64,000 nt of DNA from Mycobacterium scrofulaceum (GTDB lineage: Bacteria; Actinomycetota; Actinomycetes; Mycobacteriales; Mycobacteriaceae). Location of the stretch: NCBI RefSeq assembly GCF_001667885.1, contig NZ_LZJW01000060.1, positions 1 to 64,000 on the forward strand. Direction: 5' to 3'. The notes under the pieces were generated by a model. It worked only from the letters and a program-made list of their open reading frames with translations, searched no databases and had not been told where the DNA came from. The translations under genes and the position numbers were made by a program. Below, piece by piece: positions 54,928-62,843 of this stretch (within the stretch, counting starts at the first letter, position 1; each line of letters begins with the position of its first letter).

Positions 54928-55244
54928 TGCCCACGTCGCTCACCCTCGACACCGCGCGCCGTGACGATGGGGAGCTGATGCTGGTCGCGGCCGGCGAGAT
55001 CGATCTGAGCAACATCGACGCCTTCGTCCAAGCCCTCGCGACCGTCAGTGGAGAGGCCGCGACCGGCGGGCCGCTCACGGTAGACCTCAGCGGCGTCGAG
55101 TATCTCGACAGCGCCGCCATCAATGCCTTGTTCTCCCACGCCAACCACATCAACCTGATCGCCCACCCGATCCTGATGCCGATCCTCACCATCAGCGGCC
55201 TCACCGAACTGGTCGCCGTCGAACCGGCGGCTTCGGCGGACTGA
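54924..55244 (+). CDS. Anti-sigma factor antagonist (STAS domain)
   Basis: 106 residues. ATG 54924 overlaps the stop of the phosphatase/kinase gene. LMLVAAGEIDLSNIDAF and the phosphorylation loop GVEYLDSAAINAL, with Ser in the usual position, define an RsbV/SpoIIAA-like STAS protein. Unphosphorylated STAS binds the kinase/anti-sigma domain and frees the sigma factor. Overlap with the upstream gene keeps the partners in ratio. Confidence 0.87.
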   Translation: MMPTSLTLDTARRDDGELMLVAAGEIDLSNIDAFVQALATVSGEAATGGPLTVDLSGVEYLDSAAINALFSHANHINLIAHPILMPILTISGLTELVAVEPAASAD

Positions 55245-55256
55245 CGACGCCGAGCG

Positions 55257-55760
55257 TCAGGTGTTCTCGGCGATCCAGGTGCTGGTGAAGCGCTGCAACG
55301 CGGGGATGCTCTCGGCCAAGTCCGCCTGCATCGATTTCTCGAGTTTGCGGCCCACCAACGGGATCTTCACCGCCACCTCCACCGCGAAGCGCAGTTTCGC
55401 GCCGTCGCCCGCGGGCGCCATGACCGCGTCGGCGCGGCCCGAGCCCAGCCCGCCGGAGGTCACCACGTTGATCTGACCGCGGACTTCGCCGCCGGCGACC
55501 GACCGCCACGTCTCGCTGTGCACGATCTTCAACTCCCCGGGCACTGCCCTGGCGATCAGCGTGGGCATGATCTGCCGGGATACGTGTTGGGTCGCGCGCA
55601 TCGACACCGTGCCGTCCTCGTCGACTTCCAGCGAATCCAGCGTGGTGGGCGCGTTGCTGGCTTTCAGGCGGGCCAGCCAATACTCCTCGCTCCCGAACGC
55701 CGCGTGGATCTGTTCGACGCTGGAGGGCGACTCGATGCGGATGTCGAAGGATCGCGACAT
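55257..55760 (-). CDS. DUF2505 family protein
   Basis: 167 residues from ATG 55760; the open frame extends 67 codons upstream without support. MSRSFDIRIESPSSVEQIHAAF, then EEYWLARL and RFAVEVAVKIPLVGRKLEKSM are characteristic of DUF2505, a START-like helix-grip fold common in mycobacteria. Ligand and role are unknown. It converges with the STAS gene, 12 bases apart. Confidence 0.8.
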   Translation of the reverse strand: MSRSFDIRIESPSSVEQIHAAFGSEEYWLARLKASNAPTTLDSLEVDEDGTVSMRATQHVSRQIMPTLIARAVPGELKIVHSETWRSVAGGEVRGQINVVTSGGLGSGRADAVMAPAGDGAKLRFAVEVAVKIPLVGRKLEKSMQADLAESIPALQRFTSTWIAENT

Positions 55761-55870
55761 AACAACCGATTCTTGCAAAGGACCGGCCAACGCGAGCGCC
55801 GTGCCCGCACCCGATCGCCATGTTTCGAACGTACGTGCGATGGTTATCCCTCCCCGCGGAGGTGGAAGAC

Positions 55871-56083
55871 ATGACTGACGACACGCGACAGGCGCCGAGC
55901 GAAAACCCGGAGAAGGACACGTCCCAGTGGGTGACCGCTGACGAGCCGATGACCGGTCCACAGCGCAGCTACCTGCACACGTTGGCCCAGGAAGCCGGGC
56001 GGGATGTGCCCGACGACTTGACCAAGGCGCAGGCGTCCGAGCTCATCGACGAGTTGCAGCAGCGGACCGGACGCGGCAACTGA
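55871..56083 (+). CDS. DUF3072 family small protein
   Basis: 70 residues from ATG 55871. MTGPQRSYLHTLAQEAGRDVPDDLTKAQASELIDELQ is the short helical signature of DUF3072. The N-terminus is acidic and disordered. The stop abuts the stop of the convergent YihY gene with no gap. Confidence 0.8.
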   Translation: MTDDTRQAPSENPEKDTSQWVTADEPMTGPQRSYLHTLAQEAGRDVPDDLTKAQASELIDELQQRTGRGN

Positions 56084-57112
56084 TCACCCGGCGGGCCGGC
56101 CGCGGGCGCTGGGCGTCGTCGATGTCCGCGGCTCGCCCGCCTTTTGGGCGACGTCTCCGAATCTGACGCTGACGCGCTGAAAGTCCTTGACGCGTTCGGC
56201 TTTTGCCTTCTTGGTGTAGGTCTTGCGGTCGGCCGGTGTGAGTTCCGCCTCGTCCGTGAACGGGGTGAGTAACGCCCGCGGGTAAAGCCGTTCCACCAGA
56301 ACGACATTGATCTCGGCGCAGAGAACCAGGGTGGACGACACCAGGAACAGGAAGGCCAGTAAGCCCAATACCAAGGCGAAGACACTGTTGGTCGCGCTGG
56401 CCGACTTCACCGTGTGCCGGATGTATCCGGCGCCGCCCCACTGCAGGACCTGCCAAATGACCGCTGCCGCAAGCGCTCCGGGCAGCACCTGGCGATAGGT
56501 CAGGTCCCGGGCGGTGGTGACGCGAAACGCCACCAGGCAGATCAACGCGTTTATCGCCACGGCGACCAGTACGACGCCGATCTTTCCGAAGACGCCCAGC
56601 GCGCTGGTCGCCTGGCCGGCCGCCGACAGGACCGTGGCGGCGATCGCCGCCGTGCCGAGGACCAACAGCAGCATCAAACTGCGCAACCGCGAGCGAACCG
56701 GGTCGGGGCGCTTGTTCCTCGGGACGGCCCACACCGAGTCCATCGCGTTCTGCACGGCCTGGCCCACGCCCAGGCCGCCATAGAGCGCGCCCGCGATGCC
56801 GACGACCACGGCGACGGTTCCCCCGCTGAGCCCCGCGGGTTGATGCAGCTGATCGCCGATCACCGGGAACTGGCTCAGCGTGCTGTGCAGCACCTGTTCC
56901 TGCAGGTCGGGGCGTCCGGCGAGCACCACTCCCAGACCGGTGGTCAACAGCAGCAGTAGCGGGAACAGGGATACGAACCCGTAATAGGTGATCAGGGCGG
57001 ATAGGTAGCCGCCTTGGTCGTCGAGATACTTGTATACGACCCCGATCACCACGCCGGCGACGCGGTTTCGTCGCTGCAGCCTGTCCAGCCAGCCGACCAT
57101 CTCAGTGCTCAC
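56084..57112 (-). CDS. YihY/BrkB family inner-membrane protein
   Basis: 342 residues with about six membrane helices between residues 35 and 275. Conserved features are GGYLSALITYYGFVSLFPLLLLL at the first helix, GGLGVGQAVQNAMDSVWAVP, and NSVFALVLGLLAFLFLVSSTLVLCAEIN. A charged cytoplasmic tail of about 65 residues follows. The family was once annotated as ribonuclease BN; its true function is not known. Confidence 0.85.
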   Translation of the reverse strand: MSTEMVGWLDRLQRRNRVAGVVIGVVYKYLDDQGGYLSALITYYGFVSLFPLLLLLTTGLGVVLAGRPDLQEQVLHSTLSQFPVIGDQLHQPAGLSGGTVAVVVGIAGALYGGLGVGQAVQNAMDSVWAVPRNKRPDPVRSRLRSLMLLLVLGTAAIAATVLSAAGQATSALGVFGKIGVVLVAVAINALICLVAFRVTTARDLTYRQVLPGALAAAVIWQVLQWGGAGYIRHTVKSASATNSVFALVLGLLAFLFLVSSTLVLCAEINVVLVERLYPRALLTPFTDEAELTPADRKTYTKKAKAERVKDFQRVSVRFGDVAQKAGEPRTSTTPSARGRPAG

Positions 57113-57225
57113 TTCGTCGCTGCGGAAGCGGATACCCCCCCGATGGGATTGCCTGGTGATACCCGCATTCGGGCCGGGTCAATCCGCGGGGCCCTCGCGG
57201 GCTGACTCCGTGCCAGGATGGGTTT

Positions 57226-57657
57226 ATGGGCGACGACGAAATGCATTCGGAGCGCGAGTTCAACGAACGCAACATCGAGGAATTTCGCCGCAACGGCGGC
57301 AAGGTCGGCGGACAGTTCGAGGGATTCCCGTTGCTGCTGTTGACCTCGACCGGGGCGCGAAGCGGTACGCAACGCGTGAACCCCGTCGCCTACTTCGATG
57401 TCGACGGCGGCATCTACATCGTCGGATCCGCCGCGGGCCGGGACAAGAACCCCGCATGGGTGCACAACATCCGCGCCAACCCGCGGGTGACCGTGGAAAT
57501 CGGCTCGCAGGGGCCGAAAGAGGCCACCGCGCGCGAATTGCCAGGCGACGAGCGCGATTCCGTCTACCGGATTGTGGTCGACCGGGCGCCGGGGTTCGGC
57601 GAGTACCAGGAGCGCACCGACCGCGTCATCCCCGTGTTCGAGCTGCTAATCGAATAA
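57226..57657 (+). CDS. Deazaflavin (F420)-dependent nitroreductase/quinone reductase-like protein
   Basis: 143 residues. NIEEFRRNGGKVGG, LLLLTSTGARSG (F420 phosphate site), IVGSAAGRDKNPAWVHNIRANPRVTVEIG are diagnostic of the Ddn/Rv3547 family. These enzymes use reduced F420 to reduce quinones, and Ddn activates nitroimidazoles. Many paralogues exist in mycobacteria, so the physiological substrate is open. Confidence 0.87.
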   Translation: MGDDEMHSEREFNERNIEEFRRNGGKVGGQFEGFPLLLLTSTGARSGTQRVNPVAYFDVDGGIYIVGSAAGRDKNPAWVHNIRANPRVTVEIGSQGPKEATARELPGDERDSVYRIVVDRAPGFGEYQERTDRVIPVFELLIE

Positions 57658-57684
57658 CAGCACCGCCAGCGGGAGGAGACCCAC

Positions 57685-58026
57685 ATGACAACCGCCGCGA
57701 CGAAGCGTCTGGTCCGGGGTTGGGCATGTGGCGCCTGCGCGTTCGCTTTGGTGATCTTGCCGACAACCATCGTTCGCGCGCCCGCCGTCAGCCGCGCCGC
57801 CCCCGTCTGCCCTCCCGGCTTCGTGTGGAGCGGGTATCTGAATCAATGCGTGTTGTGGGTCCCCTCGGCGAACGGGCCGGCTGCACCCGTTGGGCCCCGC
57901 GGGCCCGGCGTCCCGGGTCTACCTACCGATCCCTGCCCGCGTTCGGGCGCCACAGGTCAACCCCGCGCTCACCGCGTCGAGCCGCCGCAAAATAGCGGGG
58001 AACTTTCCGCTTCCCTCGGTCGTTAA
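57685..58026 (+). CDS. Small secreted protein, unknown
   Basis: 113 residues behind GGGAGGAGACCCAC. Signal peptide to about residue 38 (RAAPVC), then a short Cys pair ([19 protein letters not shown]) and a Pro/Gly-rich tail. The last 40 residues look low-complexity and could be read-through of a shorter ancestral gene. No family is recognised. Confidence 0.55.
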   Translation: MTTAATKRLVRGWACGACAFALVILPTTIVRAPAVSRAAPVCPPGFVWSGYLNQCVLWVPSANGPAAPVGPRGPGVPGLPTDPCPRSGATGQPRAHRVEPPQNSGELSASLGR

Positions 58027-58063
58027 GCTGGCTAAGTATCGCTTTGAGTCGAGGGGAAGACGC

Positions 58064-58996
58064 ATGCCACGCACGGACAACGACAGCTGGGATCTGGCCA
58101 CCAGCGTGGGCGCGACGGCCACCATGGTGGCTGCGGCCCGAGCGATCGCAACCAAGGCCGACGATCCGCTGATCGATGACCGCTTCGCCGAGCCGCTGGT
58201 TCGCGCCGTCGGCGTGGATTTCTTCACGCGATGGGTCGACGGCGACCTCGCCGCCGCTGACGTCGACGATCACGAATCCGGGTGGAAGCTCGAGCACATG
58301 CCCCTGGCAATGGCCGCCCGCACACGGTTCTTCGACGCCTTCTTTCACGACGCTGCCGAGGCCGGGATCCGTCAGGCCGTGATTCTGGCGTCGGGACTGG
58401 ACGCACGCGCCTACCGGTTGGCATGGCCCGAGGACATGACGGTATTCGAGATCGACCAGCCGGAGGTGATCGAATTCAAGACCACCACCCTGGCGAAGTT
58501 GGGTGCCGCCCCCCGAGCCGACTTGCGCCCCGTCGCCATTGATTTGCGCCAAGACTGGCCAAAGGCTCTGGCGGAAGCAGGCTTTGACGCGAGCCGCCCC
58601 ACCGCGTGGATCGCCGAGGGTCTCTTCGGTTACCTGCCGCCCGAGGCGCAAGACCGCTTGCTGGACAACATCTCCAGGCTGAGCGCGCGGGGCAGCAGGC
58701 TGGCCGTCGAAGCCATCCCGGACCGGCCCGAGCAAGACGTCGAGAAAGCCCGCGAGATGATGCGCAGGGCCACAGCCAAATGGCGCGATCACGGCTTCGA
58801 GTTGGATTGGGAGGAACTGGGTTTCGAGGGTGAGCGCAACGACGTCGCCCAATACCTGAAGAACCTCGGCTGGCGGACGGTCGGCAAGCAGATGAGCGAG
58901 CTGCTCGCCGGCAGCGGGTTGGCGGCGATTCCCCAGACCAACGATTCGGTGTCCGTCGCCGATACGATCTACTACACGTCGGTTTTGGAAGGATGA
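58064..58996 (+). CDS. TIGR00027-family SAM-dependent methyltransferase
   Basis: 310 residues from ATG 58064. The mycobacterial family start ([24 protein letters not shown]), [18 protein letters not shown], the SAM loop [33 protein letters not shown] and a Trp-rich C-terminus are all present. Members are numerous in mycobacteria with unknown acceptors, possibly lipids. The next methyltransferase overlaps its stop, suggesting joint action. Confidence 0.87.
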   Translation: MPRTDNDSWDLATSVGATATMVAAARAIATKADDPLIDDRFAEPLVRAVGVDFFTRWVDGDLAAADVDDHESGWKLEHMPLAMAARTRFFDAFFHDAAEAGIRQAVILASGLDARAYRLAWPEDMTVFEIDQPEVIEFKTTTLAKLGAAPRADLRPVAIDLRQDWPKALAEAGFDASRPTAWIAEGLFGYLPPEAQDRLLDNISRLSARGSRLAVEAIPDRPEQDVEKAREMMRRATAKWRDHGFELDWEELGFEGERNDVAQYLKNLGWRTVGKQMSELLAGSGLAAIPQTNDSVSVADTIYYTSVLEG

Positions 58997-59628
58997 CGGA
59001 ACCGAGCCGCAGAGGCCTCAACGACGCGGTCACGCGGCTATGGAGTTTCCTGGCCCCGGTCTACGACCTGCCGTTCCTGCAGCAGTGGGTATACCGTCCG
59101 CCGCACGACGAGGTGATAGCGCAGCTGCGCGCACACCATGCCCGCAAGATAGCTGATATCGCCTGCGGCACCGGCATTCTCAGTGATCGGATCGCCCGCG
59201 AGCTTCGGCCCGACGAGATCTACGGTGTCGACATGTCCGAAGGCATGCTCAGTCAGGCGCGCGCCAGAACCGACGCGGTGCAATGGCTGCGCGGCCCGGC
59301 GGAGCGGCTGCCGTTTGACGACGGGGCTCTCGACGCGGTGGTGACCACCTCGGCGTTCCACTTCTTCGACCAGCCGGCGGCGCTACGCGAATTCCACCGC
59401 GTGCTGGCGCCCGGTGGGCTGGTGGCCGTTGCGGCGCTTAGTGCGCGGCAACCGCGACTACAAGCCCCCTCGTCCAATAGGTGGAAGCCGCAACACAATG
59501 CGTCGCCGGCGGAGATGCGGGCGATGTTCGAGGACGCCGGGTTCGTTATCAGCGAGCAGCACCGGATCCCGCGACCGGTCTGGACCCGCGTGGTTTCCGA
59601 CCTGATCACGGTCGGGACCAAGAACTGA
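58993..59628 (+). CDS. Class I SAM-dependent methyltransferase (UbiE-like)
   Basis: 211 residues from ATG 58993 (ATGA overlap). Motif [17 protein letters not shown] (about residue 50), acidic residue in [10 protein letters not shown], motif [15 protein letters not shown], motif [16 protein letters not shown]. Methyl acceptor unknown; homologues modify quinones or lipids. It forms a two-gene unit with the preceding methyltransferase. Confidence 0.85.
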   Translation: MTEPSRRGLNDAVTRLWSFLAPVYDLPFLQQWVYRPPHDEVIAQLRAHHARKIADIACGTGILSDRIARELRPDEIYGVDMSEGMLSQARARTDAVQWLRGPAERLPFDDGALDAVVTTSAFHFFDQPAALREFHRVLAPGGLVAVAALSARQPRLQAPSSNRWKPQHNASPAEMRAMFEDAGFVISEQHRIPRPVWTRVVSDLITVGTKN

Positions 59629-59635
59629 ACGGCCG

Positions 59636-59956
59636 TCAGGCCGCCAGCTTGCTCGTGACGCGGGGAGTGAAGTGCTCGCAGCGGCCGGTGTACACGACGC
59701 GCGAGGGTCGATAAGTCGGCGCATGCCGGACGGCCGTCACCGCATGCTGCCGCGCGAAGCTCGCGTGCCCGCGCCCGACGGTCCGTTCGATGAAGTCCGC
59801 GGCGATCCACCCGGCGCCGAATAGCGCCGCCGCGACGCCGAACTGAAGCGGCGAACCGGTGGCAAGGGCGGCCAATGCGCAAATTCCCGACACCCCAGCG
59901 ACGGCCAATGCGCCCACGTAGAGCGGGGTCACGCGAGGGTCTCGTGTGGGCCGCAT
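59636..59956 (-). CDS. Small two-helix membrane protein, unknown
   Basis: 106 residues. Two hydrophobic helices (about 12-32 and 36-56, the second ending IAADFIER) are followed by a basic soluble tail. No family is recognised. It converges with the methyltransferase pair. Confidence 0.55.
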   Translation of the reverse strand: MRPTRDPRVTPLYVGALAVAGVSGICALAALATGSPLQFGVAAALFGAGWIAADFIERTVGRGHASFARQHAVTAVRHAPTYRPSRVVYTGRCEHFTPRVTSKLAA

Positions 59957-60049
59957 GGATATCGCGCCTCCTGGTCGGTCGATCGCTCTGGCCGGTGCCG
60001 AAACCCAAAGCGTGACCTTGATGTTTCGCTATCGAGACACGTGAATCGA

Positions 60050-60084
60050 GGGCCATACGGCATCTGTGGCATGGCGTATGGCCC
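60050..60084. other. Hairpin in a 304-bp gap
   Basis: Perfect 10-bp arms at 60050-60059 and 60075-60084 around 15 bases. The gap 59957-60260 contains no gene; besides this it holds the terminator at 60212. Role unknown. Confidence 0.5.
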
Positions 60085-60211
60085 CCGCGATGGGGTCGAA
60101 GGTCCCAACCGGTCGTTCGCTCTTGGTTGTGGCAGCACACCGGAGCGGCTTAAAGCTCTGTGGTGCAGGGTGATTGGGGCCGGGCTCCGGCTCGGTTATC
60201 GACCGGCAGCA

Positions 60212-60247
60212 CGACGCCCGCCTCGCCGGGTGGCGAAGCGGGCGTCG
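60212..60247 (-). terminator. Hairpin terminator of the Gly-Pro repeat gene
   Basis: Arms 60212-60221 and 60238-60247 pair perfectly and enclose a second inner stem (TCGCC/GGCGA). It starts 13 bases after the minus-strand stop codon at 60261. Confidence 0.65.
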
Positions 60248-60260
60248 CGTTCACTGCTGT

Positions 60261-60938
60261 TTACAGCGGAATCCAGACTCCGAAGAACCAGAAGCCCCAC
60301 TGATTGAAGCCGGGGTCCCACACGGGAGTCTCCTCATAACCCCAGTAGTTGATCGGGCCGTATCCCCAGTGCCCACCGGGCGGGGGGAGCGGTCGGTCCC
60401 AATCGGGTCGCGGCGGCACACCTGGTCCCCAGGGCGCCGGCCCGTCACCCCATGGCGCGCCACGGAAGTAGCCGCGCTGGGGATCTCCGTGCCAGGGGCC
60501 GCCGGGACCGCCAGGCCCGCCGGGGCCGCCTGGGTGGTCGGGCCCGCCTGGGCCGCCGGGGCCGCCTGGGTGGTCGGGCCCGCCTGGCCCGCCGGGGCCG
60601 CCAGGATGATCAGGTCCACCGGGTCCCCCCGGTCCGCCGGGGCCACCGGGACCATTGGGGCCGCCCGGATGGCCGGGGCCACCTGGCCCGCCAGGTCCGC
60701 CCTGAGGCCCACCGGGGCCGCCCGGGCCGCCGGGTCCACCGGGGCCGCCGGGTCCGCCCGGATCACCGGGTGCGTTGGGCGGGTGAATGCCGCCCGGAGC
60801 GGGTGCGCCATGGTTGCCGGCCGGGCCGGGCGGCGGCCCGCCCGGAGCGGCGCTCGCCGCGCCGGCACCCATACCCAAGGCCGCAGCGCTCAGAGCGCCG
60901 GCCACGGTCATCCCCCCGAGAAATTGCTTGAATTTCAT
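60261..60938 (-). CDS. Secreted Gly-Pro-rich repeat protein
   Basis: 225 residues. Signal peptide (residues 1-31, ending ASAAPGG). A collagen-like GGP/GPG region spans about 50-150, including three [12 protein letters not shown] units. An aromatic C-terminal domain follows ([39 protein letters not shown]). Similar Gly/Pro-rich exported proteins occur in mycobacteria; the function is unknown and a cell-envelope role is inferred. Confidence 0.8.
   Translation of the reverse strand: MKFKQFLGGMTVAGALSAAALGMGAGAASAAPGGPPPGPAGNHGAPAPGGIHPPNAPGDPGGPGGPGGPGGPGGPGGPQGGPGGPGGPGHPGGPNGPGGPGGPGGPGGPDHPGGPGGPGGPDHPGGPGGPGGPDHPGGPGGPGGPGGPWHGDPQRGYFRGAPWGDGPAPWGPGVPPRPDWDRPLPPPGGHWGYGPINYWGYEETPVWDPGFNQWGFWFFGVWIPL
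60531..60638. repeat. Three 36-bp tandem units in coding sequence
   Basis: Units 60531-60566 and 60567-60602 differ at about one base; the third (60603-60638) is more diverged. Each encodes [12 protein letters not shown]. Unit number could vary between strains. Confidence 0.75.
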
Positions 60939-61138
60939 AGTCCTTCACCTGTCTAACTGCTAGTGAATTCCTCAGAATCCCCCCTTACACAGACCGACCC
61001 TAGATAGCTTCCCTATGCAACGGCTGTGTGAGGCCCATGCAGAGGTTTTGGGCCGCGCCCGTGCGCTCGTAAAGTGACGGAAAAGCACCGGGCCTGCGGC
61101 TTTGGCAAGGCTACGTTTGCTAGTCCACGGGATCTTTG

Positions 61139-61876
61139 ATGTATATCGTTGCGGCCGTGTCGAGCCGGTCGCATCCCCATCCGTCCGAACCACACGTGGG
61201 TTCGGTGTCGTCGAAGTTGAACTGGCTGCGCGCTGGAGTTCTGGGCGCCAACGACGGCATCGTGTCCACCGCCGGCATTGTGGTCGGGGTCGCGGCCGCG
61301 ACGGTCGAACGCGCTCCGGTATTGACCGCCGGCACCGCGGGACTGGTCGCCGGAGCGGTGTCGATGGCGCTGGGCGAATACGTCTCGGTCAGCACCCAAC
61401 GGGACACCGAGAAGGCGCTGCTGCACAAGGAACGCCAGGAGCTGCGCGACGATCCGGCCGCCGAATTGGATGAGCTCGCCGCCCTGTACGAGGCGAAAGG
61501 CCTGACCCCGGCGACCGCGCGCACCGTCGCCGAGGAACTCACCGACCACAATCCGCTCCTCGCCCATGCCGAAGTCGAACTGGGCATCAATCCCGAGGAG
61601 TTGACCAACCCCTGGCAGGCGGCGTCGTCTTCGGCGTTGTCATTCGCCGTCGGGGCCCTCCTGCCGTTGATCGCGATCCTGGTTCCGCCGGCGACGTGGA
61701 GGATCCCGGTCACCGTCGCGGCTGTGCTCGTCGCGCTGGTGATCACCGGGGCGGTGTCGGCCGGTTTGGGCGGAGCGCCCAAGGGCCGGGCGGTGCTCCG
61801 CAACGTCATCGGGGGCGGTCTCGCATTGGCGATCACATATTTGATCGGCCACCTGGTAGGCGCAGCGATCGCCTGA
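61139..61876 (+). CDS. VIT1/CCC1-family iron/manganese transporter
   Basis: 245 residues from ATG 61139. The first membrane segment carries the family signature GANDGIVSTAG, followed by GAVSMALGEYVSVSTQRDTEKALL. A cytoplasmic metal-binding helical loop (ERQELRDDPAAELDELAALYEAKGL) and three C-terminal helices complete the fold. VIT proteins move Fe or Mn out of the cytosol. No Fur/IdeR box was identified upstream. Confidence 0.85.
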   Translation: MYIVAAVSSRSHPHPSEPHVGSVSSKLNWLRAGVLGANDGIVSTAGIVVGVAAATVERAPVLTAGTAGLVAGAVSMALGEYVSVSTQRDTEKALLHKERQELRDDPAAELDELAALYEAKGLTPATARTVAEELTDHNPLLAHAEVELGINPEELTNPWQAASSSALSFAVGALLPLIAILVPPATWRIPVTVAAVLVALVITGAVSAGLGGAPKGRAVLRNVIGGGLALAITYLIGHLVGAAIA

Positions 61877-61997
61877 GCGGCGGCCACGCAAACTCACCTG
61901 AATCGGCTCGGCCCGCGGTGACTGGGACTGGTAACTGTAATATCAACTGTTGCCATCCTCAGATCAGGGAACCCAACACCGGGCGGAGCGTCGCGCA

Positions 61998-62843
61998 TTG
62001 ACCGAAACGAATCTCGTGCCGAATAGCGTCGATTCGGCGGCGCAGACGCCATACTTATTTCGCGATGAAACCCGTTACGTGCCAAACCCGATCGCGCGCG
62101 GCGGGTGGGGGCCGTCGCTCAGCGGACACGTCGTCGGCGGACTGCTCGGGTGGGCGGTGGAACGTGCGGTCGACGACCCGGAACTGCAACCCGCCCGGCT
62201 GACCGTCGACTTGCCCGCTCCGGTCGCGTTGGAACCCATCGAGGCGCACACCACCGTGCACCACGACCGGCGGCGGCTGCGGCTCGTCGAGGTCGTCCTC
62301 ACCCAAGACGGCGCGCCGGTCGCGCGGGGGAGCGCGCTGTTCCTGCGGCGCGGGCCGCAGCCCGGCGGGCAGGTGTGGTCGCCGACCCCGCACATGCCGC
62401 CGCTGCCCATCGAGGACGGCGCGCAACCCACGCTCTTCATGCGAACTTACGGATGGGGCACCGAGCTGCAGAATCGCGACCCTGAATGGGACGACACCTC
62501 CGGCCGGAAATACACCTGGCTCCATGAGACCCGCTCGCTCATCGACGGTGAACCGCTCAGCCCGTTCACCCGCGCCGCCATGGCGGCCGATATCACCGCC
62601 TCCCTTGCCAACTGGGGCACAAACGGCTTGCAATTCATCAATGCCGACTACACGCTCACGCTGAGCCGACTGCCGGAAGGGCCCCACATCGGCATGGCCG
62701 CGCTGACCCACTACAGCCACGACGGGGTGGCCACCGGGTCGGCCGTCCTCGTCGACCGCAAGGGTCCCATCGGCAGCGGCGTGTCGGTGGCGATCGCGCA
62801 CTCCGGATTCCGCCCGACACAGGTCAATCCGACGAACGGATGA
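61998..62843 (+). CDS. TesB-like acyl-CoA thioesterase-family protein
   Basis: 281 residues from TTG 61998; a GTG at 62019 is an alternative. It appears to be a double hot-dog protein: YVPNPIARGGWGPSLSGHVVGGLLGWAVERAV in the first domain and LANWGTNGLQFINADYTLTLSRLPEG in the second. Such proteins hydrolyse or bind acyl-CoA. The next gene, an acyl-CoA synthetase, overlaps its stop, so both probably act on the same acyl group. Confidence 0.75.
   Translation: MTETNLVPNSVDSAAQTPYLFRDETRYVPNPIARGGWGPSLSGHVVGGLLGWAVERAVDDPELQPARLTVDLPAPVALEPIEAHTTVHHDRRRLRLVEVVLTQDGAPVARGSALFLRRGPQPGGQVWSPTPHMPPLPIEDGAQPTLFMRTYGWGTELQNRDPEWDDTSGRKYTWLHETRSLIDGEPLSPFTRAAMAADITASLANWGTNGLQFINADYTLTLSRLPEGPHIGMAALTHYSHDGVATGSAVLVDRKGPIGSGVSVAIAHSGFRPTQVNPTNG

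Noticed and set aside
60484-60780. CRISPR array or satellite
   Set aside because: The repeats are in frame, have no spacers and encode Gly-Pro repeats in a signal-peptide protein.
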